DNA of 64,000 bases from Trichobilharzia regenti (Eukaryota; Platyhelminthes; Trematoda; Strigeidida; Schistosomatidae), in assembly GCA_944472135.2 (NCBI GenBank), contig OX235267.1, positions 34,255,312-34,319,311 of the forward strand, read 5' to 3'. Below, in pieces: positions 12,076 to 24,359 of the stretch (position 1 is its first letter; each line of letters begins with the position of its first letter). A model generated the notes under the pieces. The model saw only the letters and a program-made list of their open reading frames with translations, searched no databases and was not told the origin of the DNA. The position numbers and the translations under genes are program-made.

Positions 12076-12445
12076 CAACATTTCGATGTACTGGGTGGTG
12101 ACTGAGGGCGCCACTAGAACCAGCGATCCGCCAGATTACTTATCCGATGTTCCCTTAGCTAAGCTTGACCCTCTTAACCCCGCTGGTAGTGGTAATAATC
12201 TGCCAGCCTTAAGTTATCTCGTATAGTTCCAGTATGAAGTACATTCTATGTAGAGATTTCAGATAACGCTCTGCCGACATCTGCCTAACAGTACAAAATA
12301 ATAGTTGACGGCTTCCTACCAGTGATCTTCAAACCTCTGACACTTTTTCTCACTACATAAATACAAACATAAAAACGCAAGAAGAAGAAGAAGGGAAATC
12401 AATGAATAACTACTAACCGTCTGTTTCTTTTTTGTGTGTACTTAC

Positions 12446-12784
12446 TTTTACATTTTTATTATTTACTTTTAGTTGTTCTGCACACTTGTTTAAACATTCT
12501 AATATTGTGTTGTATATTTCATTGGCATTCATTTCAATCCATCCAGGTGATGGATATGACTGAGATACTGGTATTTGATGCATTGTTACAATTTCACCAT
12601 TTTCAGTAGAGAATACAATTACTCTAGAACTGCTTGTGCCTTGATCAATAGCTACGATATATCCTTTCTTAGGAATTAGTTCACTTTTCACTGAAGTAGT
12701 AGTAGTAGTAGAAGGAACATTATCAGCAGCTGAAGATGACGAGGTGATAGCTGGTACACGAGAAACATTCACTGAATCTGTCAT
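12446..12784 (-). CDS. Glycerol kinase, first coding exon
   Basis: The exon encodes 113 residues from ATG at 12,784 to the GTAAGT donor below 12,446. After a 30-residue Ser/Thr-rich leader comes GYIVAIDQGTSSSRVIVFST, the N-terminal phosphate-1 motif of FGGY kinases (DQGTSS is the glycerol kinase signature), then SYPSPGWIEMNANEIYNTIL. The open frame continues upstream to a TTG at 12,799, but no in-frame ATG precedes a stop, so 12,784 is the best start. Compared with typical glycerol kinases the Ser/Thr leader is extra; it includes a run of five threonines (ACT/ACA codons) that may be length-variable. It joins the exon at 3865-4032 in phase 0. Role: cytosolic or mitochondria-associated entry of glycerol into lipid and glycolytic metabolism. 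Confidence 0.93.
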
Positions 12785-12959
12785 TGGAAATTCTATCAAG
12801 AATAGGTGATTAGTATTATTGTTGTCGTTATTAATTTACAAATTACCTATAGTTATTATATTTGTCACTGTGAACTCTGAAATGTAAAAGAAGACATATT
12901 AAATTGTTGAATAAAAAGAGGAGAAATATTTATTTTCAAGTGTTGGTTTTGTAAGGATT

Positions 12960-13375
12960 TTGTTTGATTGGTTGGAGGATTTCATCATGAGCTGACATCA
13001 GTTAGAGAACCTTTGGAAAACCTGCCAGAGAGTACTGGACAGCTGTTTCGACCTAGTTCTAGCGGGACGTCGTGACCAGTAGGGGGAAGCAGGTCGGGTG
13101 TGAAAACAAATAATCGCCGAAGACGTTGGCTGGGGATCGCGCTATGTTGTGAATTGGTAGAATTTAGAATTCATGAGCCATTGGATCGTGTCCCAGAGGT
13201 TTTAATGAACTACAAGCTGGCCTTGTAACCAGAGGGTCCCTGGTTCGAGCCCCGGTGGGTGCGTATTGATAAGGAGTCCCAGATTAGGACGAAACAACTT
13301 TCCAGTACTCCTTGCTGGCTTTACAATGGTTCTCTAACCGATGTCAGTTCATGATTAAGTTTTGTAACCAAACAA
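12960..13375. repeat. Two family A hammerhead repeats, head-to-head
   Basis: A minus-strand partial copy (12,965-13,060: CGAAACAGCTGTCCAGTACT) abuts a fuller plus-strand copy (13,040-13,375). The plus copy has a B-box GGTTCGAGCCCC (about 13,232). The hammerhead-like string follows: GTATTGATAAG, GGAGTCCCAGATTAGGACGA, then AACAACTTTCCAGTACTCC. Core CTGATGA is changed to TTGATAA, and the expected cleavage GTC has become TTC. Helix II and GAAA are intact. Confidence 0.6.
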
Positions 13376-14076
13376 ATATTTATTTCACATTGATTTGAAT
13401 TAGTTAGAAAGTCATGAGAAAAAAATGTTGAAACCACTCAGCCTTCTCTTTTCATTCGTCTTACTAAAAATTCTAACTGTTTTGTCCTATAAGAAGCAGT
13501 TAACTAATCATCCAGAGAACAGGATGAAATGGAGATTTGCGACTGAGATGTCTTATGTTTCACTCGGAACTATGGGTAATAGTAATAAACTAATCGTAAA
13601 GCCTACTTTCAAGCACTGGCTTTCACAGATTTGACTGATTTCAAGTTATATAGTGAGTGCATTGATATTGGGTGTATTGAACAGATATCTTGTCCAAGTA
13701 GTAGTGGTGTGCATATATGATCCTGCCAAGGATTGAATCAACGACCTATGGGGTAGGTAGAGACCCCATTGACCAGTGAATAATTGAGTCAAAATCTAAC
13801 GTCTAATGAATTGTAACTTCTGACGATTCACGATTTTAAGCACTACCGCCAGCCATTATTATTGCCGAGTATTTTAACTAACAACCGACTGGTTAGACCT
13901 TAGTGATCACTCATACTATAAGGATTTGAATAAATTATCATCTAAAAAGGTGACTACATCAACCATCACCGATTTCTGAGATAGATGGAATCGTAAAGTT
14001 CACTATAATTACCCAGTTGAAAAAGTGTGTGCGTGCAAAGTAATGGTTGATTTATCTTACTATATATTTCACTTAC
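13376..14076. other. Unassigned upstream flank
   Basis: No promoter or exon could be supported. The open segment at 13,425-13,634 has no recognisable domain. Confidence 0.35.
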
Positions 14077-15075
14077 GGAAGCCTTTGAAGTAAGACGGGA
14101 GTGAGACAAGGCTGCCTACTATCACCAGTGATTTTCCTGATTGCAGATTGGATAATGCGATAGACAACGGGCAATGAGGAAACAGCCATAAAATGGACTC
14201 ACACAAAAAACTTGGAGGATCTGGACTTGGCCGATGATATATGTCGGATTTCCCACAAACTGGAAGATATACAAGTGAAAAGCAACAAGTTGGCGATAGA
14301 AGAAGCATCAAAGATAGGACTTCAGGTGAACATAGAGAAAGCAGAAGTGATGAAGATTCCTGACCAACACCAACAGCAGCAACAATAACAACAACAGACA
14401 ACAATCAGCCTGCATAAATGGGAGGAACCTGAAAGAAACAACCTCCTTCACCTACCTGGGAAGCATCGTTTCAACTACAGGCGAACGGAGCTGACGAGGA
14501 TATCAAAGCCAGAATCGGAAAAGCAAGACAAGCTTTCATTACTCTTAAGTCTGTGTGGAGCTCAACAGCACTCAGCATCAAAAATAAGATCCGGATTTTC
14601 AACTCCAATGTAAAGTCAGTGCTTCTATACGGATCAGAGACTTGGAGAGTCATAAAGAGCATCTCAAACAAACTCCAGACCTTCATCAACAGTTGTCTTC
14701 GCTCAATACCACTCAAGATCAGATGGCCAGAAAAGATCAGCAACAGAGACGGATCTCTGGGAGCGAACCAACTCAGCAGGAACCGATTGTGAAACAAATA
14801 TGCAGGAAGAAATGAAGATGGATTGGCCATACCCTGAGGAAACCATCAAGTGACATCACTAGACAAGCCATCGGTCGAGTGAAACCCGAAAGAGAAGCGG
14901 CGAGTTGGTCATCAATGCAAGGGTGACTTGGTGGAGGTCATGCGAGGAGGAGATGAAAGCATGTGGGCAGACTTGGAGCGGGGTGAAAAAGTTGGGGGAA
15001 AATAGAAGGTAATGGAGGTGCGCAGCTGAAGCCCTATGTTCCTCTAGGAATTAAAGGATAAAATAATAATAATAA
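14077..15075 (+). pseudogene. RTE-clade LINE 3' third
   Basis: Begins within the RT palm (EVRTGVRQGCLLSPV-like, from 14,080), includes DLADDICRISHKLED where the catalytic FADD has become LADD-like, a Q-rich stretch near 14,370-14,400, and SVLLYGSETWRVIKSISNKL (about 14,607). It ends GTTCCTCTAGGAATTAAAGG followed by ATAAAATAATAATAATAA. At the nucleotide level it is close to the intact copy at 57,765-61,298 but has frame breaks near 14,395, 14,485 and 14,790. It is younger than the other remnants in this region. Confidence 0.88.
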
Positions 15076-15679
15076 ACTATATATTTGGTAGCATCTATTC
15101 ATGAAGCTTAAAGGGGACTCTTCAACCAGTCACCTGTTGTATATTGGATGTATATGTCAGAAATGTTCACAGTGATCACCGATCAGATAATTTCCTTATT
15201 TCAAACACACCAATACTTAACAATCAGTCAGTGATGGATAATCCAAACATTTATCTTCGAGAAAAAAATAGCAACATTAAAAAAACTTTTTTAGAAACAA
15301 ACAGTTTTTTGTACAACACTTGTAAGACTTCAAAACCGTAAACAACAACTTAACAAACTGTCTTTTTTATTTTAACTGTCTAGTTACCTTCTGATGACAT
15401 TGTTGGTGGCAATAAAAATAATAATTCTAAAATGGAAGCAACCGTTTAAAAAGTAGCAATATTTATTTTATTAAATTAAAAGTATAAACTGTTATGGTAC
15501 AGTATATCCGGCCGTCTATATCTTTAAACCGTTTGTAATACATAAAAATTCATCTTGTTCTACCATAAAGCTGTGAAACAAAACCATTTCATCAAATGAA
15601 AGACATAAGCAGATTAGCAGTTGTTGACCAGTAGTATTTGCAATTATTCCCTCGTATTAGGTAGTACATTACAGTTAGT
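15076..15679. other. Unassigned AT-rich DNA
   Basis: A 65-codon open stretch at 15,144-15,341 has no motif or splice context. Nothing else was recognised. Confidence 0.35.
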
Positions 15680-16000
15680 AAGAGCAGAGTGCTAGAGAAG
15701 GATCAGAAGCTTCGTTTACTGAGATGGCTAAGACGTATGTTACACATGCTTAGCCACCACCTTCTTTCACTGGCATGGTTGCCTGAAATAGGATTAATTT
15801 GGAAAACAGCTAAGAATAATTAGCTGAGAAACAATAACAGAAATACATGGTGTTTTTGACAGCAGATCCGAGCTACGTAAGGAGCCATAGACTGCCTTAC
15901 TGAAAACCGATAGTTGGAGAGAGTGTAAGTAACATGCCTCATAATCGTTATCAATGGAGTAAACGCAATCATCCCTTGTGATTGTGATACAGATTCTGAA
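15680..16000 (+). pseudogene. Second RTE-like LINE family, C-terminal fragment
   Basis: The frame reads KLRLLRWLRRMLHMLSHHLL, an eroded form of the LRWLGHVLRMPxHRLPRRA-type motif at the C-terminus of a schistosome LINE. Frame breaks follow. It probably belongs to the same family as 17,220-18,040 and 18,587-19,080. Confidence 0.5.
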
Positions 16001-16139
16001 ATTCCTCATTAGTTCTCATCTAACCGTTTATATCTGGTACCTTTCAATCAGTTGTAATTTCCTTCCTTTTCCCATCTCTACTTTCATATGTACTATATCA
16101 AATTATAGGAACCTAAATTGATGCATACATTGCAAAGTT

Positions 16140-16380
16140 TATTTCAAATAAGCTATTGGCAAAAAGCCTTGCTGGACCAAGGTTTCGCGTTAGTTGGTAA
16201 TCGTCAATAAGCTGTATCTGTATCCTTGGAGGAACTCATTTCCCTTCTCAGATTCGAATTCGCATCATCCATTGCTGCAGTCAGAGACGGTACCACATTG
16301 GAAACTTGATTGATAGAATTCAATCTGTATCAAACAAAGGACCAGACACATTAAACTAGTTTTCAAGGAAAGCAAATAGT
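16140..16380 (-). repeat. Family B hammerhead-like repeat
   Basis: The minus strand reads, from the right, TGTGTCTGGTCCTTTGTTTG, CAGATTGAATTCTATCAATC, a B-box-like AATTCGAATCTGAG, then GCTTATTGACGATTACCAAC, TAACGCGAAACCTTGGTCC. The core is TTGACGA, GAAA is intact, and the GTC cleavage triplet is present. Helix II (TTACCAACTAACGC) is partly lost. Confidence 0.6.
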
Positions 16381-16714
16381 TTTAACAGCATTGGTATAGA
16401 CTAGTTATATGTTTAATTCCATTATGGATAAACTTTTATTTTGATGAACGAAGCAAGGAAGTTATGTGAGTTTCTTGATATGATTATGAGCAACAATTTT
16501 TGCTCGAAACCTAATCAGTAATTATTACTGTATAACACTGTGTGATTTTTATCAAAATAAAATTTTAACTACAATGGAATTATGCTCTACTACACTGCCC
16601 AAGTTTTATCCTTATATCAACGTTTATATGCAGTTTTATTTCCTAAATATGATCTATTCAACTAACTTATCAACTTGACTTTTTCATTTTGGTTGATCGT
16701 GACTTACATTGAAA

Positions 16715-16870
16715 TCCAGAGTTCGAATTTCATCCCATTTAAAACTCAGTGCCTGGATGTGTCCAGTGAGTGGAATTATTCCTAATGAGACTGGAATCCT
16801 GTACCCATCGTTTGGAACACCAAGGAAATGGTTACTATGTCACTAGACCCACCTCGTATGCACTTGATCT
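16715..16870 (-). repeat. Degenerate Sm-alpha-type hammerhead repeat (family C)
   Basis: The minus strand contains ACATCCAGGCACTGAGTTTT, AAATGGGATGAAATTCGAAC and TCTGGATTTC. This follows the Sm-alpha order (stem I ATCCAG, core, helix II, GAAA, CTGGAT). The core is heavily eroded. Confidence 0.5.
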
Positions 16871-17219
16871 CAGTTATTAATTTATTCTCAGGTTAATTTA
16901 CATCTTCCTTTGACTGACTATGTAGGACCTAAATGTTCAGGCTATTCTGGCAGATTAACCTAAAAACAAAATGATCACCGATACTTATCGCATAAAAGAT
17001 GCTTCTTATGGGCTTAATAGCCTAGTGGATAATTGCTTGATGTTTGAAGTGATAAGTCCCTGTCTGTGTGTTTTCGACATAGAACTTTGCAAAGATGTGC
17101 AGCAGTTCGAGTTCCTTCCAAGTAGCACACAGAGCAAGAGAAGAAAGTAGAAGAAATGCATATTAGAGACAGTAAATAGAGGTGTGAGACAAGGAATAGT
17201 AATAACGAAGAACAATATA
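16871..17219. other. Unassigned
   Basis: A faint tRNA-like A-box (TAGCCTAGTGGATAATTGC, 17,022) was seen without a convincing B-box. No gene could be supported. Confidence 0.3.
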
Positions 17220-18040
17220 ATTTAATTGGAAATCTTAAGTCACAAGGAGTGGATGCATCTGAGCCATACCACTAATTGTCTCCAGTCATCATTGGTTTTT
17301 ACCGTCCCGAGGACCCCAACCAAGAAGTCTACACCTTCCTACGTGACTTAAACTAACTGTTGTGGATTTTATTGACTGATGAAGCCATGTTTTGGTTTGA
17401 CCGCCGCTAGCCCTTTTTCAGCCTGACCCTATGTCAGCTAACATTGCCCGTCGAGGAAGACGATGACTTGGCATACGTAACACATGTCCTAACCATCTGT
17501 CTTTGTAACTTCACAACTTCGTCGATTGATTTCCCCTGTTTACCTAGCACTTGACGCCTAACCTCAATATTGCTCACCTTAATATGCCACTTCACACGGG
17601 AGATAGAATGCAGGCACCTATGATCAAAGACAGCTAATCTTTTCATGCCTTCCACTCTCAATGGCCATGTCTCGCTCACAGCCATAAAGGAGGACCGAGC
17701 GAACTGCTGAGCAGTACACACGCCCTTTGATCGATAGCCAGCTGGATATCACGTCTACGCCAGAGACGGCGTAAACTGGCATATGCAAGACTAGCCCTCT
17801 GTATCCGTACTGAGATTTCGTCATAGATCAACCCGTTGGGGCTTATGGTACTTCCTAAATAAGTAAAGCGGTCAGCGTGCCCTACCACTTCACTCCCGAT
17901 TTCTAAACTAGGAGTCAGTGTAATGCAGTGCTGTAGCATCATCTTGCATTTGATGGAGGGAGCCAATCGCATGCCAAACATTCGTAGATTGCAGCTCAAG
18001 TGATAGGTACAGGATTCCAGTCTCAGTTGGAAGACTATCA
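17220..18040 (-). pseudogene. Second RTE-like LINE family, RT C-terminal region and 3' UTR
   Basis: Frames on the minus strand give EIGSEVVGHADRFTYLGSTI, YDEISVRIQRASLAYASLRR, GRVYCSAVRSVLLYGCE, then FDHRCLHSISRVKWHIKVSN and VRRQVLGKQGKSIDEVVKLQ. The Y-LGS and SVLLYG motifs are shared with RTE-clade proteins, but the sequence is clearly a different family from the one at 57,765. Two frame shifts break it (near 17,700 and 17,820). The conserved 3' flank extends to about 17,220. Confidence 0.82.
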
Positions 18041-18044
18041 CTCA

Positions 18045-18150
18045 CTGGGAAATGCAATTACATCCATTTGACAAGTCACAAACAGGACCAAGTGCGTATT
18101 CTGGACTTCACTGCTAGCCATCATTAGTCAAATTAACATCATCCTAATCC
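18045..18150 (+). repeat. Sm-alpha-type hammerhead repeat, partial
   Basis: Plus strand: TTACATCCATTTGACAAGTC, ACAAACAGGACCAAGTGCG, TATTCTGGACTTCACTGCTA. It parallels the copy at 24,360-24,560 but the core is TTGACAA and GAAA has become CAAG, so it is inactive. Confidence 0.55.
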
Positions 18151-18586
18151 CCAGACACTGCTGTAGCGCATGTACTCGGAGTTGACATGTTGACGGAGAC
18201 CGGGTATTTTCCTCTTAGACAATCAATCGACAGGAAATACAAATTATGCCAAAAACAAAATAATTAAGATTTTCATGTTTGTTTGTGTCAATAACCGTAA
18301 TTTATTTTGCGAGTAACATTTTTAGTATTCTACATTTTCAGATTATTCATACAACATTTACAGAAGATAAACTAATTGAAATTTAAGAATGAATCACGTA
18401 TTGATAATAAATGTTACCACTGTTTCGACTTAACATAAGCTCCGTTCAACATAAAGACCAGAAAACTGCATATTACACAAGTATTTGTAAAGAGGTTATA
18501 AGCACAACAGCTTCGTAAAATCAGACACAATATTTACAGACCCAATAAACAAGTTTTTCTTATTTTTTTTATAAAAAATGGAGAAG

Positions 18587-19080
18587 CTAAATACTGGTGG
18601 CTACTAAATTTAATATCGATCGATGCAGCTTCACAACCTCATTGGTTGACTTTCTCTCTCTACCTAACACTTTCCGTCTAACCTGAATATAAGTCACCAC
18701 ATTATTACACTTGACACAGGAGGTGGAATGCAAATATCTCTGGCCAAAGACGGTTAGCCTCTTCAGGCCTGCAGCCTTCAATGGCCATGTCTTGAAGCCA
18801 TAAAGAAGGATAAAAGAGAGCTGCGGCGCAGTAAATACATTCTTTAAACGCTAGTTGGATATCATGTTTACACCAGAGATGATGTCATTTGGTAAATGCC
18901 ACACGAATCCTTTTCTCAGAATAGAGGTTTTGTCAGCAGTCAGTCCGTTATGGTTGGTGTGACCTCATAAATTATTGAAGTCATCAGCACACTACACCAC
19001 TTCACTCCCGATCTTTGAATAAGGAGTCAGTGCAGACTAGTTCTGCAATATAATCTTACATTCATCAGGTGGGGGAAAAC
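18587..19080 (-). pseudogene. Second RTE-like LINE family, older copy
   Basis: LKRLTVFGQRYLHSTSCVKC and IQVRRKVLGRERKSTNEVVK align with FDHRCLHSISRVKWH and VRRQVLGKQGKSIDEVVK of the copy at 17,220-18,040. Stops and deletions are frequent, and the nucleotide match continues to about 19,080 (ACTCCCGATCTTTGAATAAG). Confidence 0.75.
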
Positions 19081-20429
19081 TTATTTCAAAGATACTAAGA
19101 CATCTGCAGAAGGACTTCAGAAGACTCTGCATTTTTTTCAGAGTTCTTGTCAGGGACCATATCATCCATGATGTGATCCATTAAAACCTGTAAGAGTCAT
19201 ATCCATCAGTACATCTGTGGTAAGATTAGATATAAGAGGAAACAGCAGGTATCTCTCATGAACACTTCCTGTTGTCACTCCTTAAGATGACAACACTCAT
19301 GGAAACTCCATAACTTGTTATACGGCTGAGTAAATTCTGCTAGGGAGTAATGACTAGTGCAATATACTTTCTCAGTACTCCCTTCATGATCACACATTTA
19401 TACGGCACTTTTTCGTCGACATAGTCAAATTTCGCAATGTAATAAAAACCTAGGGAATAGGGAAGATTGACGAGTCAACGTAGAATTTCTCATGGAAATG
19501 CGTCAGCCAATATTAAATGGAAATTTTCTACTCGAAATTTCACTTAATATAACAAATTCACTAAGTAAATTTTATTTGGCATTATCATTCACGCCCCATT
19601 CGTCTCAGGTAATTTCGCCAACCGTTAAAAGTTGATTACATCCACCAGCCTATGACACAACCAACATTAGATAAATTAACCGCACCATTATTAATACAAC
19701 TGTTACTGTTATGATTATTACAAGTTTAAATTGAAAGTACTCTGTGCAATCGTGTTTCACTATACAACAAATTCATATGTTTTGATTGGTCACTAGGCAT
19801 TAACCACTGTCATGCGTCCAGTTATTCATTTGGTACCTACTAAATTCTACCTATCAAGCTTGCAATGTGGCTATTATTGTGATCTGGGTAGCCAGCTGAA
19901 GTGAACTCGTTGTCAATTTGTTATGAACCTGTCGCCAACTGATATGATTGCGTTGACAGTTGATATGACGGAGTAGACTTTTGCTAGGGTATAAAAATAC
20001 TGACACAACAGACCACTCAACTGATATGCTAAATACGCCTATTCGTCCGTGGAACGTACCGCTTCACTGAGCTTCTTAAATATCAAAAGACAAAGACTGA
20101 CCTGTAATTCTTAGGGCACGATTTTATTAGGTAAAAGCACGTCATACTCATATACTTTTTGATCATATTAAAATCTGCCTAGGGCAATGGAAAATAGATT
20201 GCTCTGATTGGTAGGAGATTCGGCTAGGTCCACGAAAAATAAATATTCTGCTTGGTTGGCCATTTGACTAAGATTAAAGTAAGAAAACCATGATGGAATT
20301 TCGCAGTCATCCAATTACAGGATAAGTCACATGGTGAAACATAAGATGACTACTATTTTTAACCCATTCCTAGCAGCCATCATGCTAGATGGCTCACTAT
20401 CATGGTGCACACTGAAGTGTTCTCAGATC
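19081..20429. other. Mostly unassigned; contains a family B 5' fragment and a TATA-like site
   Basis: 19,776-19,895 carries the family B opening (TTTTGATTGGTCACTAGGCA and TTCTACCTATCAAGCTTGCA). A TATAAAAATA string lies at about 19,990, downstream of short TTGATATGA repeats; it could be a promoter of a mobile element, but no coding region follows. Confidence 0.35.
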
Positions 20430-20570
20430 GTTGGAGGTGATGAATAAGGAGTCTTGGACCCAGGTCTCGTGCTTGTTGGCACTCGTCACCTGGGTGTTTC
20501 CGGAATCTTAAAGGAAATCATGTCCCTTCTGACATTCGAATCCAGGTCACAAATTTTTATGCTGTAACCT
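20430..20570 (-). repeat. Family B hammerhead-like repeat with strong stem I and helix II
   Basis: The minus strand reads ACACCCAGGTGACGAGTGCC, AACAAGCACGAGACCTGGGT, CC. ACCCAGG pairs with CCTGGGT and GTGC pairs with GCAC. The core is GTGACGA where CTGANGA is expected, and GAAA is changed to GAGA, so catalysis is unlikely although the fold is preserved. Confidence 0.55.
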
Positions 20571-21869
20571 TAAAATGCGTCAAATTCAAGTTAGCATCCT
20601 ATGGAAAAATAAAATATTGACTGATCTCTACTTATACAAACTAGTACATATATACATATTCTTCCATATGTATTCGAAATAAAAATTTAAATTTCCATTT
20701 TATTACAAATCAGTATGGCTGAGATTTTGGTTTTCCCAAAGATGGACATTAACGGACTGATGGATTAAAAAAATGACTATGCCATTTTCAGTGCCTTTGA
20801 ATCCCAGTTACTTAATGACTCCAACACTGAAGTTATTTACGACAGTTAAATTAACAATAAATAATCCTAATTTTAATGAATCCCAAAGTAAAAAATAAGC
20901 ATAATATTTTTCTAATACTATTCTGACTTACAAAAATATCTTAATATTCTATAAAACTGAATGTTTAATATCTAATTCCACACTATCCCCGATTATTCTT
21001 TAACAAACTTCAACATTATAATGTTAAAGCATATTGATGTAGTGAAAAATCGATTAGACAAAGGCAAATCGATTACCTCAACTAATTTAAAATAATTTAA
21101 TATATGTTTAGTTGTATTGTTGGGTTCAGTAAGTCAGATAGTTTAATTACAAAGTTGTATTATCCACCTAGACAACGTCTACAGTTCTGACCTCATGATA
21201 AAGTGAGCTTTTGTGATTTTTCCCCTAGTGATTTTGACTGTGCGTGATTGGTTATCATTACGTTCACTTGTATTAACATTGACTGTTTCGATGACTTTGG
21301 CTTCAAACTTTGGACTATTTGATTTTATTTTGTATGGATTTATAAATTTGATAGGTGTCAATTGTCTGTCTTCTATCAGTCGCAAATTGATTTGACTATT
21401 AGATTTCTGGAAATTCTCTATTTTCCTTAATATTTCCTCTGTTAATGATTGGTATACGTAGTTATTTATGTGCTCTGATAAATCACGTTATTTGTATTTT
21501 TGAATGTGAACATGCAGTGAACGGCTACTTTAGCAAATACAATTTGAACAATGCAACAACGGTAGGATAATATGAGCTCAATTTTTAGCTGCTTTGCTTA
21601 TCATATTCAAGTGTTTATAATCTAAATAATAAGTCATATAAGTCTGGAATGATGAAAGTGGATAAACTATAACTTGTCATTAAGTGTGTTGATAGTTCTG
21701 GTAGAACATTTTTCAAGCTGAACGTTATACTGTAATGAACATGTCACACTGCCAACCTCTGCTATTTGTGTCAAATGAACAGTTGTTTAAGTTAATCAAA
21801 TACGGACATATTCCCATTTCATCTTATATCCAACTGTGGCTAACGAATTATTTGTATATGCCAAAGCAT
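20571..21869. other. Unassigned
   Basis: An open segment on the minus strand (21,179-21,385) is rich in Lys and Asn and has no motif. No exon, RNA gene or repeat was recognised. Confidence 0.35.
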
Positions 21870-22060
21870 ATACATATATATTGGAAGAATAGGGAGAAAG
21901 GGTATTCTTCGCATCTCTGAACACATACCAAAACAAGAAACTGAAGCAGGATTACGCTCCATCTATTGGATAGTTTTGGTAGAATTCAAAATAATTGACA
22001 GGATAGAGTAACCCTCTCGGCTACCTTTCACTGAAGCAGTCTTCATCAAAAGATTAATAC
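21870..22060 (+). pseudogene. GIY-YIG endonuclease remnant (Penelope-like)
   Basis: The frame YIGRIGRKGILRISEHIPKQ (from about 21,878) parallels YIGRTERRAYLRFSEHVPKS of the element at 57,554. It is an isolated, decayed fragment. Confidence 0.6.
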
Positions 22061-22429
22061 CAAAGCTGTGTATTCAGAGGAAGGTGACAAGAAGACAACC
22101 TGCACTACTTTGGTTTTTTATACTTACAAAAACAGGTATACAGTTTTTATTGCATTCTATTGAACTCTGTTCTCCCTTTATTTTCCTACGTATTCATGTT
22201 ATTATCCTGTAAATAGTCATCAATCTTCTGAACACTTAATGATTTAGCGAAAATATTAATTTAGACATTTGGAAAAAAGCAACAAACTGAGTAGAGAATA
22301 TCCTTTTCGATAACTTCATCTTCTGGTTCTACAATTATGTATGTATATATGTTTATATACGGAATGCGGTAAAAAGAGCATTCCCTGCTGCTGAATTACG
22401 CTGTGTCTTCCAAACCACCCCTTTTTGCT

Positions 22430-22800
22430 TTCAGGGATAAAAGATAAACTGCCTGACTTCTCCCCTTCCACGCGTATCTGCCAGTTTAACAGCTCCTGTG
22501 GAGCCGCACAGTTAAGCGTGCTTCTCGTCGGATTTCCGAAAATCACCCTGCGTGGTTAAATAAAGGATAAACCAAAATCTATTCGTAGTGATACCCCATC
22601 TGATCTTGTGGATACAGAGCACAAGAGTGATGTCAGCGAGGCTTTCAAAGTCATTTACTGCATATCAACAAATCTTAACTTCACCTTAAGAGTTTGTCTA
22701 CTATATATTGCTGAGGCCATAGGGATCTACATTAAGAAATATAACTTATGTATCCAAAACGAGTTGGTTCAAACTCTGTCCTGAACTTGGCCATCAAGGT
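22430..22800 (+). pseudogene. GIY-YIG endonuclease remnant (second Penelope-like copy)
   Basis: With frame breaks, the plus strand reads FSPSTRICQFNSSCGA, KDKPKSIRSDTPSDLVDTEH, DVSEAFKVIYCISTNL and LRVCLLYIAEAIGIYIKK. The C-terminal part (an LxDTGH-like motif, AFKVIY, LLYIAEAI) follows the same order as in the element at 57,554 and 61,299 (HLLDTGHEVD, SFKTIN, LLKFAEAISIKRLKPDLCVQ). Confidence 0.65.
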
Positions 22801-23034
22801 TCTCATTATCCTCAGTTTATTGTAGAAATTCCCCTATTTTTATTTAATATTCTATTTACTATTACATTTTTATGCTTATTATAATTTCTACATCTTCAGC
22901 GAACTGTAATTCCATTGATCTTACTTAACGAATCAATAGTATTTAAAAACACGAATATTGTTAGTGATGACTATTCTAGAATATTCTATGTATGTAAACA
23001 TCGATCTGATACTCACTAGCGACTGGCCCTATTC

Positions 23035-23385
23035 AGGTAGTTGACCTGGGGTTCTAGTGGAAAGAGGTGACCAGTAGGGTGCAGCAGGTTGAAAGTGAGG
23101 CAGTAACTCATCGAAGAAGACATTGCGAAGTGGTCACGCTATGTCATGAATTGGCAGTGATTAGAATTCGTGTCCCATTGAACCAGGTCCTAGTATCTCA
23201 GTAGTCTACGAGCTCTCTAGCCTTGTAACCAGAAGGTCCTAGGTTCGAACCGTGGCGGTGGGTGCGTACTGCCGAAGAGTCGCAAACTAGAATGAAACAA
23301 CTGTCCAGTACTCCAAGATAGTTTTTCAATGATTCTCTAACAGATATCAGTTGATGATGAAATCCTTCGATCAATCAGACAAAAT
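23035..23385 (+). repeat. Family A hammerhead SINE-like repeat, nearly full unit
   Basis: About 350 bp, colinear with 13,040-13,375: GACCAGTAGGGTGCAGCAGG, a B-box GGTTCGAACCGTGG near 23,241, then GTACTGCCGAAGAGTCGCAA, ACTAGAATGAAACAACTGTC and CAGTACTCC. Stem I (GTACTG/CAGTAC), GAAA and the GTC cleavage site are intact. The core is CTGCCGA instead of CTGATGA. Confidence 0.62.
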
Positions 23386-23879
23386 CTCTACAAAAACCAA
23401 TACTTGAAAATATATATAATTAAAGAGCCAGAAGAGAAATTTATCGAAAAGGATGTTCTTTGCTCAATTTTTTGTTTTTTACTTAATTACTCGCATTTTT
23501 CTGGACTTATATCAGTTACTTATCCTATCGTTAACTCACTGTTAGTATAATAAAAGTTAGTTCAAACCCTGTTTTTTTGTTTATATATTTGGTTATTGTT
23601 TAGATTGTAATTAGTCGATGAATAGAATTCACAAAATATTATAAATATTGAGCTTCTATTATCCTGCAATATTTGTTGTTCTTGCTTTCGTCAACTTTAT
23701 CAATTGGAAGAATTGTATGAAAAATCACGTCTTTTCATAGCTGATACAATTTATTAGTTGTTTAAAAATATATCATATCAAATGAAGGGATTGTGTAGAT
23801 TGTGGGGAAAATCTATGCCGTCTGGTAACGATTTCTAAAATATTTCCCTTTGATTCTGAAGATCAGATTGGAGACTAAA

Positions 23880-24165
23880 AAGGATCAGCAACATGGAATC
23901 AAACAAAAGCTTATTGACCAACACATATGCAGCATGAAATGGAGATGAACTGTACATACACACACACACAAGGTTTTCGAAAGGAACCTGAATGGTAAGT
24001 GACGAGATGGGCATGGGTATTGGGAGGAAATAAATGAAGAAGAGAGTGTTCATGAGTGAATAATTGTTTATGGGGGATTGTGGATGGACTACAGTGAACA
24101 GTGTAAAAATGGCGATGTGCTCCTAAAGCTCTATGTTCCACTCATAACTCAAGGGAATAATAATT
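23880..24165 (+). pseudogene. RTE-clade LINE 3' tail
   Basis: Eroded C-terminal coding sequence ends CTCTATGTTCCACTCATAAC followed by GGGAATAATAATTATAAT, the RTE terminal signature of this window. Confidence 0.65.
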
Positions 24166-24359
24166 ATAATTTATTAGGTATTTACTCAAGCTTACAATCT
24201 TTAAGGGTTTAGAAATAAACCTTCAGGAGGAAATTTTAAATTACTTTTATATCCTGTGAAAATATTGTAAGCTATTCTTATTTCGTAAATGTATGTATTT
24301 ATTATTGTACAAAAAGTTGTAGGCTAAGGTCTATTGTTTTACTTTCACAGAAAAATGAT

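Larger units (their letters stand above)
4033..12445 (-). other. Glycerol kinase intron (8.4 kb)
   Basis: This is the interval between a GTAAGT donor (12,445 downwards) and the TTTAG acceptor (4033). It is filled with old insertions: SINEs, RTE tails, a LINE RT fragment, and an RTE copy itself interrupted by a Penelope-like element. No additional exon of the kinase is needed, because the protein is continuous across the junction (NNKNVK then DIIGVG). Confidence 0.85.

Noticed and set aside
12785..12799. TTG-initiated extension of the glycerol kinase exon
   Set aside because: The frame extends five codons upstream of ATG 12,784 only by using TTG; eukaryotic initiation at ATG is far more likely and no in-frame ATG lies upstream before a stop.
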